NCBI RefSeq assembly: GCF_008693065.1
Contig: NZ_VXKH01000001.1
Coordinates: 1-64,000 of the forward strand
DNA: 64,000 nt
DNA from: Corynebacterium tuscaniense
GTDB taxonomy: Bacteria > Actinomycetota > Actinomycetes > Mycobacteriales > Mycobacteriaceae
Direction of reading: 5' to 3'
Of this stretch, positions 17,591-28,444 are shown piece by piece. The notes under the pieces are model-generated. The model saw nothing but the letters and a program-made list of their open reading frames with translations, was not told the DNA's origin and searched no databases. How positions within the stretch are numbered: position 1 is the stretch's first letter; each line of letters opens with the position of its first letter. Position numbers and translations under genes: made by a program.

Positions 17591-18731
17591 CCGGGTTCTG
17601 CTGGTTACGAATGATTACCCGCCGACAGTTGGCGGGATTCAGTCGTATTTGGAGCGGTTCGTCGCGGAGATTGTCGCGCGACGGGGGAGCGATTCCATCG
17701 TCGTGTTCGCGTCGACGCAAGATACGAAGGCTGCACAGCTTTTCGACGCTGCCCGGGATCACACCATTCACCGCTGGCCTCGTAAAATCATGCTTCCTAC
17801 GTTGGCGACGGCGCGGGAGATGAAGCGGATTATCCGTGAACACCAGATTGACACTGTGTGGTTTGGTGCTGCGGCACCACTAGCGCTCCTAGCGCAGGCG
17901 GCGCGCAAGGCTGGTGCTATGCGGATTGTGTCTACCACCCACGGGCATGAGGTGGGGTGGTCCATGTTGCCTGTTGCTCGGCGAATACTGCGACGTATTG
18001 GAAACACGACGGACACGCTTACGTATGTATCCGAATACACCCGCAGGAGGTTTGCCTCCGCGTTTGGTGCACACCCGGACTATGTCGCTTTGCCCTCCGG
18101 AGTGGACACGGAGTTTTTCCGGCCAGCAACAGCTGAGGAAAAGAAGAGCACGCGTAGTGAGTTCGGCTATGGGGATGAACCACTCGTCGTCGTGGCTTCC
18201 CGCCTCGTTGCGCGTAAAGGCCAAGATCAACTCATCCGAGGGTGGAGCACTGTGCAGGCGCGGTTCCCCGAAGCACGCCTTGCCGTCATTGGGGAGGGGC
18301 CCTACCGGAAGAAACTTGAGCAGCTCGCAGACCCGTTGGGGGATGCAGTGACGTTCCTTGGGCGTCTGCCACGCATAAGCATGCGTGATCTTGTTGCAGC
18401 GGCGGACATCATGGCTATGCCGGCGCGCACCCGCGGCGGTGGGTTGGACGTGGAAGGGTTGGGCATTGTCTACTTGGAAGCGCAAGCGTGTGGTGTCCCA
18501 GTCATTGCTGGCACCTCTGGTGGAGCGCCGGAAACGGTCACGCCGGAGACCGGCATTGTTGTCGATGGAACACGAACTCAAGCGGTTGCGGAAGCGGTGG
18601 TGGAGTTGTTGGGGGACGGGGAACGTCGACAAGCAATGGGCCTCAGCGGACGTGAACATGTCGGCGGAGTTTTCTCCTGGCAAGCGTTGGGTGACAGGCT
18701 CGAAAGCGTACTCTTCGAGGGGCGGGGCTAG
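17574..18731 (+). CDS. pimB: GDP-mannose-dependent PIM mannosyltransferase PimB'
   Basis: A GT4-family enzyme that adds the second mannose to phosphatidylinositol monomannoside on the cytoplasmic face, starting PIM and lipomannan synthesis. The 385-residue product has two Rossmann-like halves. The N-terminal glycine loop is in NDYPPTVGGIQSYLERF, and the C-terminal half has VASRLVARKGQDQLI and the EX7E donor motif in DVEGLGIVYLEAQACGVPV. Start GTG 17574 overlaps the end of ripC in another frame, implying coupling. Synteny with C. glutamicum (ripC-pimB'-glk) supports PimB' over other GT4 enzymes. Confidence 0.93.
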   Translation: MLSATSRVLLVTNDYPPTVGGIQSYLERFVAEIVARRGSDSIVVFASTQDTKAAQLFDAARDHTIHRWPRKIMLPTLATAREMKRIIREHQIDTVWFGAAAPLALLAQAARKAGAMRIVSTTHGHEVGWSMLPVARRILRRIGNTTDTLTYVSEYTRRRFASAFGAHPDYVALPSGVDTEFFRPATAEEKKSTRSEFGYGDEPLVVVASRLVARKGQDQLIRGWSTVQARFPEARLAVIGEGPYRKKLEQLADPLGDAVTFLGRLPRISMRDLVAAADIMAMPARTRGGGLDVEGLGIVYLEAQACGVPVIAGTSGGAPETVTPETGIVVDGTRTQAVAEAVVELLGDGERRQAMGLSGREHVGGVFSWQALGDRLESVLFEGRG

Positions 18732-18734
18732 AAT
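18729..18734 (+). promoter_or_regulatory. Candidate -10 element of glk (leaderless)
   Basis: TAGAAT, near-consensus, ends 8 nt before ATG 18743. There is no ribosome site between pimB' and glk. Confidence 0.5.
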
Positions 18735-18742
18735 AATGCCCT

Positions 18743-19702
18743 ATGTCTGAGGCAAAGCTGACCATCGGGTTCGATATCGGGGGCACAAACACCCGTGCCG
18801 GTGTCGTCGATGAGGGCGGCCGCATCCTTGCTGTTGAATCCACGGCAACCCCGCACACCTCTGAAGATCTCCGCAGTGCAATCGTGGGGATGGTGGATCG
18901 CCTGCGCCAGCGATACCCTTCCGGTGCGATTGGTTCTGTGGGTCTCGCCGTCGCCGGATTCCTCGACCCAGAGTGCGAAGTGGTTCGCTTTGCCCCGCAT
19001 CTTCCTTGGCAGGACAACGCGCCTGTAAGGAAGATTCTGCAAGATGAACTACGGCTTCCCGTGCGATTGGAGCATGACGCGAATTCAGCGGCCTGGGGGG
19101 AGTATCGCTTTGGGGCGGCACAAGATGCGAAGACGTGGGTGTTATTCGCCATTGGCACAGGAATCGGCGCGACTCTCATGCACAACGGGGAGATCTACCG
19201 CGGTGCATTCGGCACAGCTCCAGAGTTTGGTCACCTAACTGTCGTTCCGGGCGGACGTGCGTGCTCGTGCGGTAAACAAGGCTGCTTGGAGCGCTACGCA
19301 TCGGGTACAGCGCTGGTAGACACCGCTGTGTCGATTGCCACCAATGGAGGATTTGAATCCTGTGGCCTGTACCGGAAGGCCGTGGACAAGCGTGCGACGG
19401 GCAACGATGTTGTGGCTGCAGCGCGCACGGGCGACGCATTGGGATTAGCTACCATGAATCACTTTGCCCAGTGGCTCGGGCAGGGCCTTTCCCTGGTGTG
19501 CGATGTTTTGGATCCAGAGCTCATCGTTCTAGGCGGGGGAGTGAGCCGCGATGCGGATTTATTCCTAGACACAGCGCAGAAAACGATGGCACGTTCAGTG
19601 GTAGGTGCAGGCTTTCGGCCATTGCCGGCACTTCAAACGGCCGATTTGGGCTCGCAGGCAGGTATGATCGGCGTTGCTGACTTGGCCCGACACCAGATGT
19701 AG
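18743..19702 (+). CDS. glk: ROK-family glucokinase
   Basis: This enzyme phosphorylates free glucose in the cytoplasm. The 319-residue product has the N-terminal phosphate loop GFDIGGTNTRAGVV, the catalytic Asp in LEHDANSAAWGE and the ROK zinc motif CSCGKQGCLERYASG after EFGHL. These mark a ROK kinase, and length and synteny match C. glutamicum Glk. A polyphosphate-type motif is not evident, so ATP is the likely donor. It is only 11 bp downstream of pimB' but seems to have its own leaderless promoter inside the pimB' end. Confidence 0.92.
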   Translation: MSEAKLTIGFDIGGTNTRAGVVDEGGRILAVESTATPHTSEDLRSAIVGMVDRLRQRYPSGAIGSVGLAVAGFLDPECEVVRFAPHLPWQDNAPVRKILQDELRLPVRLEHDANSAAWGEYRFGAAQDAKTWVLFAIGTGIGATLMHNGEIYRGAFGTAPEFGHLTVVPGGRACSCGKQGCLERYASGTALVDTAVSIATNGGFESCGLYRKAVDKRATGNDVVAAARTGDALGLATMNHFAQWLGQGLSLVCDVLDPELIVLGGGVSRDADLFLDTAQKTMARSVVGAGFRPLPALQTADLGSQAGMIGVADLARHQM

Positions 19703-19709
19703 AGGAAAT

Positions 19710-20462
19710 ATGAACAACAAGTGGTACAAGTTCTTTAAGTACATCCTGATTGGGCCGTGGCTGCGTTTGTGGAACCGCCCCGAAACCCAGGGGCTGGACA
19801 ATATCCCTCCGGAGGGCACGCCGGCGCTCATGGTGTCTAACCACCAAGCTGTGATGGATTCTTTCTATTTCCCGCTCGTGTGCCCGCGTCAACTGGTTCA
19901 CCCGGCGAAGAAGGAGTACTTCACATCCCCGGGTTTCTCTGGTGCTGTACAAAAGTTTTTTATGACGGCTGTAGGGCAAGTCCCCATTGACCGTGAATCG
20001 AAGGACGCGGGTTCGGCGTTGTTGAAAGTGACGCAAGAGGTCTTCGACAACGGTGACCTGTTCTGCATCTATCCAGAGGGCACGCGCTCGCCGGACGGGC
20101 GGATCTACAAGGGGAAGACCGGCATGGCTCGTGTTGCCATGGCATCCGGGATGCCGTGTATTCCGGTAGCCATGATTGGTACCCGCGACGCGAACCCGAT
20201 TGGCTCCTGGATCCCCCGCCCGACCAAGGTGCGTGTGAAAATTGGTGAGCCGGTGGACCCCCACCAATGGGCGCGCGATAACGGCTTTGAACCACATGAT
20301 CCGGCAGTGTGGCGTCCGTTCACGGACTTCTTCATGGAGCAACTGGTCGAGCTGTCGGGTTACCCCTATGTGGATGCGTATGCAGCTGATGTGAAGAAGT
20401 CTCTCGAGGCAGGAAAGGGCTACCCGAAAGGCACTGAGCCTACGGGGGACCAGCTGAGCTAA
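19710..20462 (+). CDS. plsC: 1-acyl-glycerol-3-phosphate acyltransferase family protein
   Basis: A membrane-bound acyltransferase of 250 residues, probably making phosphatidic acid. Block I is NHQAVMDSFYFP (the HX4D charge relay), block III is IYPEGTRSPDGRIYKGKTG and block IV is PCIPVAMIGT. The start is ATG 19710 (MNNKWYKFF) with AGAGGAAA just upstream. An in-frame codon at 19674 would add 12 residues from the glk end. Position next to PIM genes leaves open an acyl acceptor other than lysophosphatidate. Confidence 0.88.
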   Translation: MNNKWYKFFKYILIGPWLRLWNRPETQGLDNIPPEGTPALMVSNHQAVMDSFYFPLVCPRQLVHPAKKEYFTSPGFSGAVQKFFMTAVGQVPIDRESKDAGSALLKVTQEVFDNGDLFCIYPEGTRSPDGRIYKGKTGMARVAMASGMPCIPVAMIGTRDANPIGSWIPRPTKVRVKIGEPVDPHQWARDNGFEPHDPAVWRPFTDFFMEQLVELSGYPYVDAYAADVKKSLEAGKGYPKGTEPTGDQLS

Positions 20463-20470
20463 GGCTTCTT

Positions 20471-20983
20471 GTGCGGTACTTCTACGACACAGAATTCATC
20501 GAGGATGGCGCCACCATCACTCTTGTATCCATCGGCATCGTTGCGGAGGATGGACGAGAGTACTACGCGGTGTCAACCGATTTTGATGGTGCGCGCGCAA
20601 ATCGTTGGGTGCGGGAAAATGTACTAGCTAAGCTGCCTAATCTGGATAGCCCAGTGTGGAAACCACAGCGTCAGATCCGGGATGAGGTGTTCGAATTTCT
20701 CACTTTCGGTGGGCACCGTCCGGAACTGTGGGCATGGGTGGGCGCCTATGACCACGTTGTGTTTGCACAGCTCTGGGGGGACATGACCAAGCTTCCCAAG
20801 GATTTGCCACGCTACACCCGGGAGCTGAAACAGTACTGGGATATGGCGGGCCGTCCGTCCTTGCCACGAACACCTAGAGATAACCATGATGCGCTCGTAG
20901 ATGCGCGCCACAATCTTCACAAGTTCCGAGCATGCCAGCGTGCACTTCCCCTCGATCGGCGAGGGTTTGTATTAAATAGATAG
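20471..20983 (+). CDS. DEDDh-type 3'-5' exoribonuclease (Rv2179c family)
   Basis: A 170-residue protein of the family of M. tuberculosis Rv2179c, an RNase T-like exonuclease active on single-stranded 3' overhangs, including poly(A). Acidic catalytic residues are visible in RYFYDTEFIED near the N-terminus, the middle Asp in WAWVGAYDHVVF, and the C-terminal HDALVDARHN pair. The start is GTG 20471 with TAAGG 6 nt upstream, 8 bp after plsC. Adjacent aroG repeats the Rv2178c-Rv2179c neighbourhood. Confidence 0.88.
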   Translation: MRYFYDTEFIEDGATITLVSIGIVAEDGREYYAVSTDFDGARANRWVRENVLAKLPNLDSPVWKPQRQIRDEVFEFLTFGGHRPELWAWVGAYDHVVFAQLWGDMTKLPKDLPRYTRELKQYWDMAGRPSLPRTPRDNHDALVDARHNLHKFRACQRALPLDRRGFVLNR

Positions 20984-23559
<2,576 letters not shown>

Positions 23560-23604
23560 GTTTTCTAAGTATGGCGCACGGGTGGAATGAAGTGGTAGCT
23601 GACG

Positions 23605-23610
23605 TAGAGT
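23605..23610 (+). promoter_or_regulatory. Candidate -10 element of the Rv2175c-like gene (leaderless)
   Basis: TAGAGT ends 7 nt before GTG 23618, with no ribosome site. Confidence 0.5.
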
Positions 23611-23617
23611 GTTCACC

Positions 23618-23986
23618 GTGAGTACAGAAAATTACGACCTGGATGCGCTGCTTGCTGGCGAGTCACTTTTGACGTTTCCCGAGGTTGCGGAGCAGCTAGG
23701 TGTCCCCGTGACCAAAGTGCACGATTATGTCAATGCGGGCAAGCTTCTGTCCTGGAAGAAGGAAGGAAAGAAGGTCGTGCCTTCCACGCTTCTCGACGAA
23801 GAAGGGGGCCTTTCTAAATTCATCTCTGGCGCCATCACCGTGTTACTGGACGGCGGTTTCACCCAGGACGAGATCCTGGGTTACCTCTTCACCGCTGATG
23901 AGAGTTTGCCGGGCCGGCCGATAGATGCGCTTCACGGGCATGGGGCGCGTGAGGTTATTCGGCGCGCTCAGGCAATGGCCTTCTAG
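23618..23986 (+). CDS. Rv2175c-family DNA-binding protein
   Basis: A 122-residue protein with a winged-helix, MerR-like N-terminal domain (LLTFPEVAEQLGVPVTKVHD) and a small C-terminal helical domain that carries GGFTQDEILGYLF. In M. tuberculosis the homologue Rv2175c binds DNA weakly and loses binding when PknL phosphorylates an N-terminal Thr. Here the start is VSTENYDLD, so Thr3 is the nearest candidate. The gene is divergent from pknL with 58 bp between the starts used here, suggesting a kinase-effector pair. Its end overlaps the convergent mptA end by 32 bp. Confidence 0.88.
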   Translation: MSTENYDLDALLAGESLLTFPEVAEQLGVPVTKVHDYVNAGKLLSWKKEGKKVVPSTLLDEEGGLSKFISGAITVLLDGGFTQDEILGYLFTADESLPGRPIDALHGHGAREVIRRAQAMAF

Positions 23987-25370
23987 CCGCTAACCACGCA
24001 GCAATGGCGGTGAGCAGCATCCACCAGCCGTCGTAGAAGCGGTGGTTACCACTTCCCATGAAGGACAGGGCAACCACGACGGACGCTGCCACCGTGAGCT
24101 TGATCAGCCATGGCCGGGGCTTGAATGTGCCTACCAGCGTGAGGGATGAGGCAAAGTACCACGGCAGCGTGACGGCGTTAAACAGGAAGGCCACTTGGTA
24201 CGCCAGGGTGATGCCCATGATCGCGCGGCGGTCAGACTGCCGGAAGATTGCCCACACCGCCACCAATCCGGCAAGCATGAGTAAGGAGCCGACGGTGCGG
24301 GCGCCGGTGAGGATGGTGTTGTACCTAAAGGTTTCGTCGACAAGCTGAATAAACGGCGCGACCGCATCGGCCATGAGCGTGGCGCCTGAGAGTGGGTTGA
24401 CCACCTTCGAGTTGCCGGAGATCTGCGCCAACCAGCCCCACGATGTTCCGGACGCCCACGTCACCGCGGCGACGGCTGCAACAGACAAACCCACGGTAAC
24501 AGCTCCGCCGAGGAAGAACACGCCACATCGTTTTGCAAGGGGAGTGCCCTGCGGTGCGTATCGGGCCAGCACCATCCACACGACAAAAGGCAACGCAATA
24601 GCTGCGGTGGCCTTCAGCGATACCGCCACGCCGATGAGTACGACACCAAAGCCAAAACGCCCGCGCAGGCAGGCCAGCAACCCCACGGAGACGAGCCCGA
24701 CCATCACGGATTCGTTGTGCATGCCCCCCACCATGTGAATGATCATCACCGGGTTAGCCACACCGAGCCACAGTGCGAGCGCGGGATTGCCGCCAAGGTG
24801 CTCCGCGATGCGGGGGACAGCGAGCGCGATGGCAGCAAAACCCATGAGCGAGATGAGTTTGTACACGATGAGGCCGGCCGTGACATTATCGCCGACCAGC
24901 GTGGTTACCCCGTCGCCGATCCACAAATGAAGGGGGCCGTACGGCGTTGTGGTGTTGCGCCAGTCGTGAGACACCTCCAACAAGTACGGGCCAGGGTTGA
25001 CGGCAGCGCCTTCCGAGTACGGGTCGAATCCATCGCGCACCATCGCGCCCTGCATCAGGTAGGAGTACACATCGCGCGACATGAGCGGCGCAGCAAGAAT
25101 CAAAGGAGCTGTCCATGCCCACAGTGCCGTGTGAACAACCTTCTCCCGACGTTCGCTACCCAGCAATACCCATGCGGCTACCAGCAGGAATACACCTGTT
25201 GTCAGTGCCACGTCCATGAGACCGCGCGCGTGGCCATAGCTCAACGATGACCAGCCGAGCGCGTCTAGCACGCCTCCCCGGTTACGTGTCGCGCCTGCGC
25301 CAAAAGAGCCCAGCATCATCAGCGTTGAGCCCACGACACCGAGCGGGATAATCCAAGAGCGAGCTGCCAA
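23955..25370 (-). CDS. mptA: Alpha-(1->6)-mannopyranosyltransferase MptA
   Basis: A polyprenyl-phosphomannose-dependent GT-C enzyme that extends the outer part of the lipomannan/lipoarabinomannan alpha-1,6 mannan core outside the membrane. The 471-residue product has about 12 membrane helices. An Asp-containing loop, LMSRDVYSYLMQG, lies early as in GT-C enzymes, and a GGMHNESVMVGL segment is in the middle. Synteny with Rv2173-Rv2176 favours MptA over MptB. The start is TTG 25370 with AAAGGA 7 nt upstream. It overlaps the end region of idsA by a few bases spacing, so the two are probably one operon. Confidence 0.9.
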   Translation of the reverse strand: MAARSWIIPLGVVGSTLMMLGSFGAGATRNRGGVLDALGWSSLSYGHARGLMDVALTTGVFLLVAAWVLLGSERREKVVHTALWAWTAPLILAAPLMSRDVYSYLMQGAMVRDGFDPYSEGAAVNPGPYLLEVSHDWRNTTTPYGPLHLWIGDGVTTLVGDNVTAGLIVYKLISLMGFAAIALAVPRIAEHLGGNPALALWLGVANPVMIIHMVGGMHNESVMVGLVSVGLLACLRGRFGFGVVLIGVAVSLKATAAIALPFVVWMVLARYAPQGTPLAKRCGVFFLGGAVTVGLSVAAVAAVTWASGTSWGWLAQISGNSKVVNPLSGATLMADAVAPFIQLVDETFRYNTILTGARTVGSLLMLAGLVAVWAIFRQSDRRAIMGITLAYQVAFLFNAVTLPWYFASSLTLVGTFKPRPWLIKLTVAASVVVALSFMGSGNHRFYDGWWMLLTAIAAWLAARRPLPERAE

Positions 25371-25381
25371 CGAACAATCCT

Positions 25382-26485
25382 TTACATACGTCGCGCAGTG
25401 GCTTTTTCAGCCATTGTCTTCAAGGCTTCCGCGGCATTGTGGTCCAGCTGCGCATGGTTAAGGGAGGAAAGCCCGGTTTCCGTTAAATGCGCAATTCGCT
25501 TTTCGACGTCCTCCACCGCCCCCGTTCCCTCAATAATCGCCGCGAGCTCCGCGATATCCTTCGGGTCCTGCACCACGCCGATTCCGGAGCGGAGTTTCTC
25601 CGCCGCCACCGGATCGGTCTGGTCCGCGGCCCGCAAAGCCAGGGAATACAAAACGGTGCGCTTACCCTCCCGCAAATCATCACCGGCGGGCTTGCCGGTG
25701 ACCTCTGGGTCGCCGAAGACCCCCAGCAGATCATCGCGGAGCTGATATGCCACGCCGACGTCGCGACCATACCCACGCAGCGCGGTAATCGTTGTCTCAT
25801 CGGCACCAGCCACGGCTGCACCCAAGTGCAGTGGGCGTTCAATGGTGTACGCGGCGGTCTTGTACACATTGACTGCGTTAGCTAGTTCCTCGCTTTCGGA
25901 GCCGGCTGCCTCCAAGGAAATATCTAGGATTTGGCCACCGATAACCTCACTGCGCATCCCGTGCCATGGTTCATGCGCCCGGTCCCGGGCAGCGGTGCTC
26001 AGTCCCGAGCCATGCCACATGTCATCTGCCCACACCAGTGCAAGGTCACCAATGAGAATGGCCACGTTCTGCCCAAAGACCTCCGCATCACCGTGCCATC
26101 CCTGTGACCGGTGGTTGGCTGCCGCTGCGCGGTGAACAGTGGGGTTGCCGCGCCGGGTATCGGAAGCATCGATGATGTCATCGTGGATAAGCGCACATGC
26201 CTGGATGAACTCGAGTGCACTGACAGCCCGCAGAACAGCTCTGGGGTCCTCCTCACCCTTTTCCAAACCTCCCGCAGCGGTGTAGCCAACCCAGCCAAAA
26301 GTCGGGCGAATGCGTTTTCCACCACCCAGAACAAAGTCGCGCAAAAGGCCCACGGCGTTTGCAACGGGGGCACCGATCTCAGCAACAGGTGGGGAAACCT
26401 GATTCAGAAATGCGTTCAGTTGGCGTTCCACCGCCGCCGGAACATCATCGAGGGTGGGGGCGGAACCGGAAGGGGTTTGTTCCAC
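25382..26485 (-). CDS. idsA: Polyprenyl (geranylgeranyl-type) diphosphate synthase
   Basis: A trans-prenyltransferase that condenses isopentenyl diphosphate with allylic diphosphates, 367 residues. The first Asp-rich motif is in ACALIHDDIIDASDTR and the second in AYQLRDDLLGVFGDPE, with GGKRIRP near the N-terminus. Chain length is likely C20 by homology with corynebacterial IdsA and Rv2173. The product may feed menaquinone or lipid-carrier synthesis for the mannosyltransferase next to it. The start is GTG 26485 with AAAGGAG 9 nt upstream. An upstream in-frame start at 26524 lies before that ribosome site and is not favoured. Confidence 0.9.
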   Translation of the reverse strand: MEQTPSGSAPTLDDVPAAVERQLNAFLNQVSPPVAEIGAPVANAVGLLRDFVLGGGKRIRPTFGWVGYTAAGGLEKGEEDPRAVLRAVSALEFIQACALIHDDIIDASDTRRGNPTVHRAAAANHRSQGWHGDAEVFGQNVAILIGDLALVWADDMWHGSGLSTAARDRAHEPWHGMRSEVIGGQILDISLEAAGSESEELANAVNVYKTAAYTIERPLHLGAAVAGADETTITALRGYGRDVGVAYQLRDDLLGVFGDPEVTGKPAGDDLREGKRTVLYSLALRAADQTDPVAAEKLRSGIGVVQDPKDIAELAAIIEGTGAVEDVEKRIAHLTETGLSSLNHAQLDHNAAEALKTMAEKATARRM

Positions 26486-26555
26486 GAAACATGGCTCCTT
26501 TAACCAGTTGCGGGCGGTTAGCAATACCGCTCACTTTACAGCTAGGTGCGGGCAG

Positions 26556-27107
26556 TCAGGTCAGAGGCAGTTTCCTGCCCAGGATGGCAAAGGGGCGACT
26601 GTCGCCGGCGTAGGTGAAATGGCGCAAAACGTCCAGGAAGCCGAGGGAGCGGTAAAGCCCGAACGCAGCATTATTCTCACCTGGCACCTCCGGTGTGGAC
26701 AGCAAAGCGTAGGGTTCCGTGGTTTTCTCCAGCAACATGTGCATGAGTTTCCGGCCAGTGCCCTTGCATTGCAGATCGGGTGCGACATGAATTTCGGCGA
26801 CCTCAAAGTAGTTCCGTATCACCGTGATCATGGCAGGTGTCATCGCCTGCCGCTGAAATAAACCTCTTCTTAGCTGGAGGTCCCACCACCGGTCACGTGT
26901 GCCTTTGAAGCCATAGGCGATTCCAACCAGTGTGTCGTTTTTATAAGCAGTCACAGCAACAAAACCGGGAGAGGTGGCATCACGGCGCCACACAGCGATG
27001 CGCTGCTCACGTATTGCAGGCGGATACTTCATGGCTGCGATGTAGAGATCCACGAGTTCCGGCACCGACTCAGTGAACTGTGGTGCAGTGAGGTGGCGGA
27101 ATGTCAT
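26556..27107 (-). CDS. GNAT-family N-acetyltransferase
   Basis: A 183-residue acyl-CoA-dependent acetyltransferase of unknown substrate. The core motif A is EIHVAPDLQCKGTGRKLMHM, with the Q-x-x-G-x-G/A acetyl-CoA loop (here QCKGTG). Motif B is NNAAFGLYRSLGF, with the Tyr typical of GNAT catalysis. M. tuberculosis Rv2170, in the same neighbourhood, is a GNAT enzyme of similar length. I use ATG 27107. GTG 27113 is also possible, and neither has a clear ribosome site. Confidence 0.88.
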   Translation of the reverse strand: MTFRHLTAPQFTESVPELVDLYIAAMKYPPAIREQRIAVWRRDATSPGFVAVTAYKNDTLVGIAYGFKGTRDRWWDLQLRRGLFQRQAMTPAMITVIRNYFEVAEIHVAPDLQCKGTGRKLMHMLLEKTTEPYALLSTPEVPGENNAAFGLYRSLGFLDVLRHFTYAGDSRPFAILGRKLPLT

Positions 27108-27163
27108 AGGCACGTCACCATCGAACCATGACGCGACCCTGAGCGGCGTAAAAATGCATAACC

Positions 27164-27179
27164 TAGAACAAGTGTTCGA
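27164..27179. promoter_or_regulatory. Candidate LexA (SOS) box
   Basis: TAGAACAAGTGTTCGA matches the corynebacterial/mycobacterial consensus TCGAACANNTGTTCGA at all but the second position. It lies 74 bp before the HEPN-type gene and 57 bp before the GNAT gene on the other strand. Confidence 0.7.
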
Positions 27180-27252
27180 ACATGTGAGAAGGGGTGTCGC
27201 ACGGGTTTTCTAATGTGAGGGCAACAAAGCAGATCACAGTGAGGTGTTAAAG

Positions 27253-27690
27253 ATGAACAGCATTATTTCTGCCACGACAGGTGCTACTTGTGGCACGGTT
27301 CCACGGGTAACCCAGTATGAAGCGTTTCTTGATTCTGCACGGGAACTTCTCGCGGATGCCCAATTGCGCATCGCTCGTGGTGAGTATGACCTTGCAATTG
27401 AAAGTGCTTATCGCGCCGCTTTGCGTACCGCGGGCGCTGCTATCTCGGAATCAGCAGCCGTGGCCAAGCGCAAGAGGCTGCCTACGAGCGCTTGGGACAA
27501 GCTGCGCATTACTGGCGCCCGGGGCGAGGTGTGGGCTGATGTTTTTAGTGGATACTCCGCACTGCGTGGCCGGGTTGCATCGGGTATTGAGCTTCGCCCG
27601 AATCCTGTGAAAGCGACTGCGCTTGTTGCTGATGCTGCGGATTTTTACGCAGAAGTCACCGGTGTGGGGGACGGTATGGCTGCAGCTTAG
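27253..27690 (+). CDS. SAV_6107-type HEPN domain protein
   Basis: A 145-residue, mainly helical cytoplasmic protein. The core segments DSARELLADAQLRIARGEYD and LAIESAYRAALRTAGAAI have the helical pattern of the SAV_6107 HEPN family found across actinobacteria near mraZ and DUF3040. The R-x4-6-H motif of HEPN ribonucleases is not seen, so nuclease activity is unlikely. ATG 27253 is chosen with GAGGTG 6 nt upstream, and GTG 27244 is an alternative. The LexA-like box upstream suggests induction by DNA damage. Confidence 0.8.
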   Translation: MNSIISATTGATCGTVPRVTQYEAFLDSARELLADAQLRIARGEYDLAIESAYRAALRTAGAAISESAAVAKRKRLPTSAWDKLRITGARGEVWADVFSGYSALRGRVASGIELRPNPVKATALVADAADFYAEVTGVGDGMAAA

Positions 27691-27788
27691 GGGCGTTTTT
27701 CGGGCGGTACTGTTATCCTGAGGAACAAACCTGCCCACTGAATCGTTATATCCTCAAAGTGGACATCGAGTGCACGGCTGGAGGAATC

Positions 27789-28178
27789 GTGGCCCTTTCT
27801 GAGCAAGAACAGCAGCAGCTCCGCGAGATTGAGGAGTCGCTCCTTGCGGATGACCCGAAGTTTGGGGCATCCGTTGCTTCCGCGTCTCGCTTCCAGGGTG
27901 GTCCTGAATCCGGGCGCTTAACAATGCGCTCTGTGGCTCTCATTGTGCTGGGGTTGTGCCTTCTTATTGGGGGCGTGGCTTTGGCGGCTCAAAGTCTGTG
28001 GTTTGTGAGCTTGAGCATTATTGGCTTCGTTGTCATGTTTGCTGGTGGCGTCTGGGCCCTCCACACTCCAGCTGAACCGAACGCACGCCAGACGGGCCGC
28101 GCCAAGCATCCTTCGCAGCGCGGTGGCATGAGTTCTCGAATGGAGGAGAACTTCCGTCGCAGGTTTGAAGGGCAGTAA
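27789..28178 (+). CDS. DUF3040 membrane protein
   Basis: A 129-residue protein with a charged N-terminus (LSEQEQQQLREIEESLLADD), two membrane helices (about residues 45-65 and 68-90) and a basic C-terminal tail. This is the DUF3040 pattern, and the neighbourhood equivalent in M. tuberculosis is Rv2169c. Function is unknown. Its constant place next to the division cluster is suggestive only. The start is GTG 27789 with GGAGGA 6-7 nt upstream. A frame open back to 27759 is ignored for that reason. A terminator follows. Confidence 0.88.
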   Translation: MALSEQEQQQLREIEESLLADDPKFGASVASASRFQGGPESGRLTMRSVALIVLGLCLLIGGVALAAQSLWFVSLSIIGFVVMFAGGVWALHTPAEPNARQTGRAKHPSQRGGMSSRMEENFRRRFEGQ

Positions 28179-28188
28179 GTAGCGCATC

Positions 28189-28216
28189 AATCCCCGCCTC
28201 TTGGCGGGGATTTTTT
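28189..28216 (+). terminator. Rho-independent terminator after the DUF3040 gene
   Basis: AATCCCCGCC (28189-28198), loop TCTT, GGCGGGGATT (28203-28212), then T residues. Confidence 0.93.
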
Positions 28217-28221
28217 ATGCG

Positions 28222-28259
28222 CCCACTTTCTCCCACCTATGTCCCCCACTATCACCCAC
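28222..28259 (-). promoter_or_regulatory. Inverted GTGGG array, possible second MraZ site
   Basis: CCCAC occurs at 28222, 28232, 28245 and 28255. On the minus strand this gives four GTGGG elements spaced 10, 13 and 10 bp, the same element and period as the mraZ-proximal array. Confidence 0.5.
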
Positions 28260-28361
28260 CCTTAAACGGCACCTGGGAATTTATGGTTTTGTTCGCGGCG
28301 TTGAGCGCGATCTGATGGGGAGAATTGGCATTTAAGAGAATCTAGTTAACGGTTGTTATTC

Positions 28362-28391
28362 AAAAATGCGGACGTGTCTGCCACATTTTTT
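28362..28391 (+). terminator. Terminator-like hairpin upstream of the mraZ promoter
   Basis: AAAAATGCGG is followed by CTGC, a 3-nt bulge and ATTTTTT. The stem combines AAAAAT/ATTTTT with GCGG/CTGC (one G-T pair), ending in a T run. It would stop a transcript starting between the two GTGGG arrays. Confidence 0.5.
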
Positions 28392-28444
28392 ATGCCTCTT
28401 GACCTCGTATTTTTCTGGAAGTGGAAAGAAAGTTTGACGTGAGA

